Assembly: GCA_030607635.1 (NCBI GenBank)
Contig: JAUWJP010000048.1
Span: 1-9,173, forward strand
Direction: 5' to 3'
Source of the DNA: Candidatus Aminicenantota bacterium
Lineage (GTDB): Bacteria > Acidobacteriota > Aminicenantia > Aminicenantales > Aminicenantaceae
Length of the DNA stretch: 9,173 bases
Translations under genes and position numbers: made by a program
In this document: piece after piece, positions 1 through 5,692 of the stretch
Position numbering within the stretch: the stretch's first letter is position 1
How the letters are laid out: every line of letters starts with the position of its first letter
The notes under the pieces: model-generated
Seen by the model: the letters and a program-made list of their open reading frames with translations, nothing else
Database searches by the model: none
What the model was told of the DNA's origin: nothing

Positions 1-1460
1 TCAGGATAATCCGCGCTTGTCGTGAGTTGGGCATTGTTCCTGTGGCCGTATATTCAGCGGCAGACCGGAAAGCCCTTCATGTAAGGCTGGCTGAGGAAGC
101 CTATTATATTGGTGAATCAGCACCATCCCAGAGTTATCTCAATATCGAAAAAATAATTGAAGTTGCAAAAAAGAGCGAAGCTGAGGCTCTCCATCCCGGC
201 TATGGATTTCTGGCTGAAAATCCTGGCTTAGTGGGAAGATGCGAGGAAGAAGGGATTGTCTTTATCGGGCCCCCCTCTGAGCCTATGGAAATCATGGGAA
301 ATAAAACAACTTCCCGGACGAGGATGACCAAAGCCGGAGTGCCGGTTATCCCGGGTACTCTTGAGCCTTTAAAAGATGAGAAAGATTTAAAGAAGAAAGC
401 TGAACAGGTAGGTTTTCCTGTCCTGCTTAAAGCAACGGCTGGTGGTGGAGGCAAGGGTTTGAGGTTGGTGAGGAAAAGGAAAGACCTTATCTCATCTTTC
501 AGGTTGGCCCAGTCTGAAGCGCAAGAGAGTTTTGCTGATCCTACCATCTATATCGAGAAATATCTCGACGAGCCACATCATATCGAGATTCAAATCCTGG
601 CTGACAATTTTGGGAATATTGTATATCTGGGAGAAAGGGAGTGTTCTATTCAAAGACGATACCAAAAAGTACTGGAGGAAACACCCTCTCCTTTCATTGA
701 TAATGAGATGCGGGAAGAAATGGGACGGATCGCTGTGAAAGCAGCAGCTGCGGTGAACTACAGGAATGCCGGAACGGTGGAATTTGTGGTTGATAAAAAG
801 AAAAAGTTTTATTTTTTAGAAATGAATACCAGGCTTCAAGTGGAACATCCAATCACAGAAATGGTACCGGGCATTGATCTTGCCAAGAGCCAGGTTGAAA
901 TAGCAGCAGGCTTTCCGTTAAGTATTAGCCAGGAGGATATAAAGCCCAAAGGATTCTCGCTGGAATGCCGAATATATGCCGAGGATCCGGAAAATGATTT
1001 TATGCCTTCCCCCGGGAAAATAATTCATCTCCGAACCCCTGCGGGAGGATTGGGTGTTCGGGATGATAACGGAGTCTACCAAGGATATGAAGTGCCGCTT
1101 GAGTACGATCCCCTGCTTTCCAAGCTGGTTACCTGGGGAAGCACAAGAGTTGAAGCCATTCATCGAATGCTCAGAGCTTTATCCGAATACCAGGTCTATG
1201 GTATAAAAACGACGATTCCTTTTTTCAGACGGATTCTTCTTCACCCGGAATTCCTTGCGGGCGATTACAATACCCATTTCATCGCCAATCTTGAGAAGGA
1301 AAAAGACGGGGGAGGACCAGAAGAGGAGGTAGTGGCCTTGATAGCAGCAGGAATAAAAACTTATGCGGAGAGAAAATCAGGCCCTGCGTCTGCACCCAAA
1401 AGAAAAGAGAGCAATTGGAAATTTCAGGGGAGATTACAAAACTTTTCCGACAGGCTGTAA
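1..1460 (+). CDS. accC: Biotin carboxylase subunit of an acyl-CoA/pyruvate carboxylase (5' truncated by window edge)
   Basis: ATP-dependent carboxylation of the biotin carried by the partner protein, in the cytoplasm. The reading frame is already open at the window start (first whole codon at 3, reading RIIRACRELG), which matches about residue 16 of known biotin carboxylases. Roughly 15 residues, including the usual IANRGEIA motif, therefore lie upstream; the TTG at 27 is not the start. 485 residues are visible. Seen in order: the N-terminal Rossmann-like domain with HPGYGFLAEN; the ATP-grasp glycine loop KATAGGGGKG (from about nt 429); ERECSIQRRYQKVLEE, with the lysine equivalent to E. coli K238; MNTRLQVEHPITE (from about nt 822), with the catalytic Arg and Glu; and ECRIYAEDP, with the Arg equivalent to R338. 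All key residues are present. A charged tail of about 45 residues ending NWKFQGRLQNFSDRL resembles the link that follows the BC domain in propionyl-CoA carboxylase alpha chains. Acyl substrate is unknown without the carboxyltransferase. Confidence 0.96.
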   Translation, partial: RIIRACRELGIVPVAVYSAADRKALHVRLAEEAYYIGESAPSQSYLNIEKIIEVAKKSEAEALHPGYGFLAENPGLVGRCEEEGIVFIGPPSEPMEIMGNKTTSRTRMTKAGVPVIPGTLEPLKDEKDLKKKAEQVGFPVLLKATAGGGGKGLRLVRKRKDLISSFRLAQSEAQESFADPTIYIEKYLDEPHHIEIQILADNFGNIVYLGERECSIQRRYQKVLEETPSPFIDNEMREEMGRIAVKAAAAVNYRNAGTVEFVVDKKKKFYFLEMNTRLQVEHPITEMVPGIDLAKSQVEIAAGFPLSISQEDIKPKGFSLECRIYAEDPENDFMPSPGKIIHLRTPAGGLGVRDDNGVYQGYEVPLEYDPLLSKLVTWGSTRVEAIHRMLRALSEYQVYGIKTTIPFFRRILLHPEFLAGDYNTHFIANLEKEKDGGGPEEEVVALIAAGIKTYAERKSGPASAPKRKESNWKFQGRLQNFSDRL

Positions 1461-1461
1461 A

Positions 1462-1953
1462 ATGAATTTTTCACTTTGGCTTGATGATAAAGAGTTCACG
1501 CTAAACCTGGAAGAAAAAGTAAAGAATGATATTCTGGTTTCTCTCGGAAAAAGAGAATATCATGTTTTAGTTGAGTTCTTAAGATCCGATGAGATTCTTC
1601 TGAACATAGACGGCAAAATTCACAACGTTATAATCAATTCAAATTCTTCATCTCATTCTGTTTATGTGAATGGACGATTTTTCAAGATAGAGAAGAAGTC
1701 TGTTTCGGAGATTTTAGGGAGGAAAGGAGCAAAGCCCAAGAAGCGAGATGTCAAGACGTCCATGCCGGGGAGAATAGTGAAGGTTTTTGTCGAAGAAGGG
1801 GAAGAGGTAAAGGAAGGACAGGCTGTTTTAATCCTGGAGGCCATGAAGATGCAGAATGAGATTAAGTCCCCTCAACCCGGGATAATAACAAAGATAAATC
1901 CTGCGGCCGGTGATTCCGTGGAAGCCGGCTCCCTCCTCTTTTCTGTCGAATAG
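1462..1953 (+). CDS. Biotin carboxyl carrier subunit with BT-like N-terminal domain
   Basis: Small cytoplasmic subunit (163 aa) that carries biotin between the biotin carboxylase and a carboxyltransferase. The C-terminal biotinyl domain (about residues 97-163) has the canonical EAMKM site at 126-130, with Lys129 as the biotinylation target, preceded by SMPGRIVKVFVEEGEEVKEG. Residues 1 to about 80 are beta-rich and resemble the BC-CT interaction (BT) segment of propionyl/methylcrotonyl-CoA carboxylase alpha chains. They do not resemble the Ala/Pro-rich arm of E. coli AccB, so the symbol accB is withheld. A Lys/Arg-rich linker (about 84-98) joins the two parts. ATG 1462 is chosen because it lies one base after the biotin carboxylase stop. 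The frame stays open upstream to 1363, but that stretch only shadows the biotin carboxylase gene. No good Shine-Dalgarno is visible, so translation is probably coupled to the gene before it. It could serve an acyl-CoA, pyruvate or oxaloacetate-type enzyme; the window does not decide. Confidence 0.93.
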   Translation: MNFSLWLDDKEFTLNLEEKVKNDILVSLGKREYHVLVEFLRSDEILLNIDGKIHNVIINSNSSSHSVYVNGRFFKIEKKSVSEILGRKGAKPKKRDVKTSMPGRIVKVFVEEGEEVKEGQAVLILEAMKMQNEIKSPQPGIITKINPAAGDSVEAGSLLFSVE

Positions 1954-1956
1954 GAA

Positions 1957-1970
1957 CGGGGTCAGAACCC
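1957..1970. repeat. Left terminal inverted repeat with small hairpin
   Basis: CGGGGTCAG (1957-1965) is the exact reverse complement of 2153-2161. Bases 1959-1970 (GGGTCAGAACCC) can fold with a 4-bp GGGT/ACCC stem. It lies almost against the stop codon of the carrier gene. It has no T-run after it, so it is a poor candidate for the carboxylase operon's terminator. Confidence 0.5.
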
Positions 1971-2144
1971 ATTAAGAAGCTCTCTGTTTCTACGACAGGC
2001 GAATAGTGCTTTTTAAATTCCTCGGATAAATTGTTATATTCTTCCTTTCTTATATAGCCGTAAATACTGCCTTTGGCTAAGGGTAAACCAAATAAATCCT
2101 CTGTATCGTATTTATTTGATTGGTCTGTCGACGTAAAAGGCAAA

Positions 2145-2161
2145 GTCGGCGACTGACCCCG
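2145..2161. repeat. Right terminal inverted repeat with small hairpin
   Basis: CTGACCCCG (2153-2161) mirrors the left end. The adjoining GTCGGCGAC (2145-2153) is a 4-bp stem around a single G. A GTCGAC palindrome (2127-2132) lies 12 bases further in. Confidence 0.5.
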
Positions 2162-2189
2162 CAAGGAGCTATATACAAGGTACTAACCG

Positions 2190-2198
2190 TGATATAAT
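2190..2198 (+). promoter_or_regulatory. Extended -10 promoter for the tamB operon
   Basis: TGATATAAT matches the sigma-70 extended -10 consensus (TGnTATAAT) exactly. No good -35 hexamer sits 16-18 bases upstream (the sequence there is TATATA-like), which extended -10 promoters can tolerate. Transcription would begin near 2205, giving a leader of about 74 bases before the tamB ATG. It is the only strong -10 match noticed in this gap. Confidence 0.5.
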
Positions 2199-2239
2199 AT
2201 AAAATTGCCCTTAAATTTATATTTTTGGTAAATAAATAT

Positions 2240-2260
2240 CAGCAGATCTCGTTTCTGCTG
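2240..2260 (+). promoter_or_regulatory. Hairpin in the tamB leader
   Basis: CAGCAGA (2240-2246) pairs perfectly with TCTGCTG (2254-2260) around a 7-base loop. It lies between the presumed transcription start and the ribosome binding site, 18 bases before the tamB ATG. There is no T-tract after it, so it is not a terminator. It could stabilise the mRNA, modulate translation or bind a protein; function is unknown. Confidence 0.4.
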
Positions 2261-2278
2261 GGTAATTAGAGAATAATC

Positions 2279-5200
2279 ATGAAGGCACATAAAAAGCTTA
2301 GATTACTCGTCATTCTTTTCGTTATAGTCCTTTTTTTGGCAGGATCAGGAGTGGTCATCAAAAATATTCTTCTTAACCGGATAACGAAAAAAGTACAATC
2401 AAGCTTTGAATACTCCCACCTTTACGTGTCTGTTTTCCCTCCTGTTCTCATTTTAGAAGATGTGAGAGCACGCACTCCTTTGCCCTTGTTTTCTGCAAAA
2501 AAAATTGCTGTAAGAATCTCTTATGGATCGTTGTTAAACAGGGAAAGACCCTTCAATGTTTCTATCGAACGCCCGATCTTAAGACTAAATGGTACCTCTG
2601 CCAAAAAGGGAAAAGAAAAGAGAGAATTCAGCTTTTCTCTTCCATTTTCGGTAGAAGCAGGATCGATAAAGGAAGGGGAATTCTATTTTCAGGGAAAAGA
2701 AGTGAGTTTTCAGTCCAGGAATATTAATGCCCGTTTTTCCCAGAAAAAAGGTGATCTTTCTTTTCAAGCAGAAGCAGAGCAGAATATCTTATCACTGGAC
2801 CCAACCCTGCCGCAGGTAGAGGGAAAAGTGAGTCTTTCTGTCAATAGACGCGGCAAAGAGATCATCATAAAAAGAATTGAAATCGATGGTTCTGATTTTA
2901 GCCTGAAAGCCGAAGGGAGCTTGCTCAATCCGTTAAACCCTGATTTACGCCTGGAGACTTCTTTGAAAGCAACAGCTTCATTCGTTGTCGATTTTCTTCA
3001 TCTTCCTTTTGATTGGGAGGGGGAGGTTGAAGGAGCAGGAATTCTTACCAGAAGTAGCGAAGGGATTGCTTTTAAAGGGAACTTTTCGAGCGAGAGTCTT
3101 ATCTTGAACAGAGACTTCCTGGGAAAAGTAAACGGAGAAATCGATTTTAACGAAAATGCCGCTAAAACTGTAGAGTTTAATATCCAGAAGAAATCAATGC
3201 TGCCTGAATTTGTAAGAATTCATCTGGAAGAAGATAGAATTGCGGGAGAAGCTGAAGGAGTTCACCTGGATCCTATAATGAATTATTTTTCCCTGCCCTG
3301 GCCCGTAAAGTCTCCTGCCTGGGGAAGTTTCTCGATTGAAAACGAGAAACTTCAAGCGGTTGTAGAATTCAGGGAAGAGAATTTCGAAGTCGAGTCGGGT
3401 CGATTTCCTTTTGACGGCCGGGTTAAATTCAACTGGGACGGGAAGAATGAGTTTACATTTTCTTCTCAAGATCTTTCCTCTAGTTTTGGCCAGATTAACG
3501 TTGAAGGAAAAGCAGAAGTTGGGAAGGAGCTGGACGTAACCATTCAAGGCGAGATCAAGGATGTGAAGCAGGCTCGACAGTTTATATCTGTGATACTTTC
3601 ACAAAATTTCGATTTTCCCGAGATAAGAGGGAAAGGCAAGAGCAATATTCATATCTTTGGTGATTATGATCTCCCTCAGATTAAGGCAGATTTCACCTTC
3701 ACTCCTGGAGGCTATGATAGATTCGATGCAGATTCGGTCGAAGGTGAAGTCGAGCTAATAGGGAATGAGTTTTTTGGGAGATTCAGGATAGATGATCCTT
3801 TCATGAAAGGGAAAATTAGCCTCTTTTCGAGCCCGGAAGGGCTGAAAGTTGATATTCGACTTGATCGAGGTCTTATTGAAAGAATTTTCCCGGGTTTTGA
3901 CATTGATTTTCCTCTCCAAGGAGAGGTTTCAGGAAATTTTGAAGTCAAGCAAAAAAATGAGGATATTCAGCTTAAAAGTACCTTCTCCAGTTCATCGATG
4001 AAATTCGCAGGCAAGAACCTGAGAGACATAAGCGGAAAACTGGAATGGCAGGGCGATGCTCTCTCTTTCTCCGAGCTTCAATTTTATTTGCATGGGGGCG
4101 TTGTAAAAGGAAATGCCGGTGTAGACCTTCGAGCTGAAGATTTCGACATCGATATCCGTGGAGAGGATATCGACCTCTCTTCCCTTTATGCTGACGTCAA
4201 GGGAAGCCTGGGATTCAGCCTTAAGGGAAAAGGCGTCCTCGGTCAGGACTTGGCCCTGGGCAATTTTGAAATTAAGGATTTGCACTATATTCATCTTCAG
4301 AAAACCGAAGCAAGGGGACAGGCGAAGCTTGGCTACTCGGAAGGAAGGCTTGGTGTGGAGTTAAACGGAAATTTCCTTCCAGGTAAAAATGAGTTTAATA
4401 TTTCACTCGCACTCCCCATCCCTGCTGATGATGAAATGTTTTCTGTCGATATAAGAGGAAGCGTCACCAATCTCGATCTCCTGCTCCCGTGGAAAGGGGC
4501 CAAGGGGCGCGTTAATTATCTGGGCGAAGTTAGAGGCGGAAAAGGCTCTCCTCAGATTAAAGGAGCTATTGATTTTCAAGGGTCGGTTTTTCCGCTGGAG
4601 CGGTTTGCCCACGCTTTGAGAGATTATTCCGGGTTGATGTTTATTGAAAACAACAAGGTTTCTTTTCGCTCCCTTCAGGCCAAATTAGGCGGAGGTGATG
4701 TTCAGGGAAATGGTGAGTTGGAATTTGGAAACGGCAGGATTGAGAATATTGACCTCAAAATAGAGGGGAAAAATCTGCTTCTTTCTCCCTTAGAAAGGAC
4801 CAGAGCCTTGACTGATGGTTCTTTGAATCTCATAAAGGATTCTAATCGCTTTGTTTTGGAAGGAGATTTGTTAGCTCAAAAGCTTTCCTGGAGGCGTGAA
4901 GTTGACGAGAAATTTACTTTCTATTCAACCCCTTATTATCAGCCTCGAGAAGAGCCAGGCTTTTTTGATGACCTTACTCTGAACATTCGACTTAGAGCAG
5001 ATGATAATGCGTGGATGGAGAACTCTTTAGGCATGGCTAGAGGCAGGTTTGATCTGACTCTAACAGGCAGTGTGATAACGCCAGTGGTGCTTGGCGATAT
5101 CGAAGCTATAGATGGAGAAGTCTATTTTCAGGATAGAAAATTTAAAATACTAAATGGACGCTTGAGTTTTATCAATCCTGCGGCCACTGAACCTTATTTA

Positions 5201-5692
5201 AGCTTTAAAGGAGAAACACACGTCAAAGATTATAGGGTGACTTTTTCTCTTGATGGCCCGGTTGACCGCCTCTCTCCAGAATTGAGCTCTTCGCCCCCAT
5301 TACCGCCAGAAGATGTCCTGGCTCTTCTCGCCTTAGGAGAGTCTTTCAAGCGCACTTATTCTTATGATACAAGCACACTGTTAACTACTTACTCTTTTGT
5401 GTCTTTTCAGCTTTCAGAAGAAGCAAAGAAGCGTGCTGAGGGCCTTTTCGTCATTGATCGCTTCAGAATCGATCCTTTTATCTTGGGTTCCTCTCCCGAG
5501 ATGGCAGCTCGCTTGACTGTAGGAAAGAAAATATCGAGAAACTTTTTTATTCTTTATTCTACCAATCTTAGAACCCAAAGAGAGGAGATTGCACGGTTGG
5601 AATGGGAACTGACGGATGATCTCTCTCTTGTCGGAACCCGCAATGAAGAGGGTCGCATTAGTATTGATGTTAAAATTCATAAGAGATTTTAG
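2279..5692 (+). CDS. tamB: TamB-family inner-membrane-anchored periplasmic bridge protein
   Basis: 1137 aa, close to the size of E. coli TamB (about 1260). Residues 1-7 are basic and 8-28 form a hydrophobic signal anchor (LLVILFVIVLFLAGSGVV core), so the protein is tethered in the inner membrane with a large periplasmic body. Residues from about 30 to 900 are beta-rich and repetitive, with recurrent 'G.ig.F...d...' strands typical of the AsmA-like/beta-taco fold. The C-terminal TamB (DUF490) domain is clear: GDIEAIDGEVYFQDRKF near 938-954, FINPAATEPYL just after, and the hallmark PPLPPEDVLALLALGE at about 1006-1021. The protein ends in Phe after a short amphipathic strand. Known relatives form TAM with TamA, or pair with BamA where TamA is absent; they act in outer-membrane protein assembly and phospholipid transfer to the outer membrane. 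The ATG at 2279 has a weak AGAGA site six bases upstream. The 3' end overlaps the Omp85 gene, supporting a functional pair. Confidence 0.94.
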   Translation: MKAHKKLRLLVILFVIVLFLAGSGVVIKNILLNRITKKVQSSFEYSHLYVSVFPPVLILEDVRARTPLPLFSAKKIAVRISYGSLLNRERPFNVSIERPILRLNGTSAKKGKEKREFSFSLPFSVEAGSIKEGEFYFQGKEVSFQSRNINARFSQKKGDLSFQAEAEQNILSLDPTLPQVEGKVSLSVNRRGKEIIIKRIEIDGSDFSLKAEGSLLNPLNPDLRLETSLKATASFVVDFLHLPFDWEGEVEGAGILTRSSEGIAFKGNFSSESLILNRDFLGKVNGEIDFNENAAKTVEFNIQKKSMLPEFVRIHLEEDRIAGEAEGVHLDPIMNYFSLPWPVKSPAWGSFSIENEKLQAVVEFREENFEVESGRFPFDGRVKFNWDGKNEFTFSSQDLSSSFGQINVEGKAEVGKELDVTIQGEIKDVKQARQFISVILSQNFDFPEIRGKGKSNIHIFGDYDLPQIKADFTFTPGGYDRFDADSVEGEVELIGNEFFGRFRIDDPFMKGKISLFSSPEGLKVDIRLDRGLIERIFPGFDIDFPLQGEVSGNFEVKQKNEDIQLKSTFSSSSMKFAGKNLRDISGKLEWQGDALSFSELQFYLHGGVVKGNAGVDLRAEDFDIDIRGEDIDLSSLYADVKGSLGFSLKGKGVLGQDLALGNFEIKDLHYIHLQKTEARGQAKLGYSEGRLGVELNGNFLPGKNEFNISLALPIPADDEMFSVDIRGSVTNLDLLLPWKGAKGRVNYLGEVRGGKGSPQIKGAIDFQGSVFPLERFAHALRDYSGLMFIENNKVSFRSLQAKLGGGDVQGNGELEFGNGRIENIDLKIEGKNLLLSPLERTRALTDGSLNLIKDSNRFVLEGDLLAQKLSWRREVDEKFTFYSTPYYQPREEPGFFDDLTLNIRLRADDNAWMENSLGMARGRFDLTLTGSVITPVVLGDIEAIDGEVYFQDRKFKILNGRLSFINPAATEPYLSFKGETHVKDYRVTFSLDGPVDRLSPELSSSPPLPPEDVLALLALGESFKRTYSYDTSTLLTTYSFVSFQLSEEAKKRAEGLFVIDRFRIDPFILGSSPEMAARLTVGKKISRNFFILYSTNLRTQREEIARLEWELTDDLSLVGTRNEEGRISIDVKIHKRF

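Larger units (their letters stand above)
1957..2161. mobile_element. Candidate small non-autonomous element (MITE-like) bounded by CGGGGTCAG inverted repeats
   Basis: A 205-base block starting four bases after the carrier gene's stop. It is bounded by a perfect 9-base inverted repeat: CGGGGTCAG at 1957-1965 and CTGACCCCG at 2153-2161. Each end also carries a short hairpin just inside (GGGT/ACCC at 1959-1970; GTCG/CGAC at 2145-2153). No target-site duplication is evident. The minus strand of the interior reads open across the whole block with protein-like composition. Ends of the GGGGTCAG type are, from memory, common in intergenic repeats of uncultured and deltaproteobacterial genomes and may be mobilised in trans by IS200-like/REP-associated (Y1) transposases; that link is inference. 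A 9-base inverted repeat over this distance is only mild evidence by itself. The block ends about 30 bases before the tamB promoter. Confidence 0.45.
1954..2164 (-). pseudogene. Open, protein-like minus-strand frame inside the element; possible gene remnant
   Basis: Read on the minus strand from 2164, the element has no stop in this frame and encodes a plausible segment containing DLFGLPLAKGSIYGYIRKEE and, further on, SEEFKKHYSPVVETESF. The frame then runs into the antisense of the biotin-carrier gene, where it cannot be meaningful. The only initiator at its head is a TTG inside the terminal repeat, without a ribosome binding site; the first ATG (about 1975) is near the far end. I do not recognise the protein. 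It may be a coding remnant carried within the element, a fragment of a gene that the element invaded, or chance openness. It is listed so that it can be searched, not as a functional gene. Confidence 0.2.

Noticed and set aside
200..547. 115-codon minus-strand open frame within the biotin carboxylase gene
   Set aside because: It is antisense to strongly conserved biotin carboxylase motifs and its translation resembles no protein I know; it is a shadow frame.
1363..1461. Upstream extension of the biotin-carrier frame to 1363
   Set aside because: It overlaps the biotin carboxylase C-terminus by about 100 bases. The added residues are not carrier-like, and ATG 1462 sits right after the upstream stop.
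1958..1970. Intrinsic terminator for the carboxylase operon
   Set aside because: Only a 4-bp stem and no T-run; better explained as the end of the inverted-repeat element.
2205..2234. Alternative promoter TTGCCC with TAAATA 18 bases downstream
   Set aside because: Both hexamers match the consensus poorly compared with the exact extended -10 at 2190-2198.
3194..3547. Minus-strand open frames within tamB (also 3712-3948, 3992-4294, 4403-4612, 5414-5680)
   Set aside because: All lie opposite a gene with clear TamB features, with no ribosome binding sites or recognisable domains.
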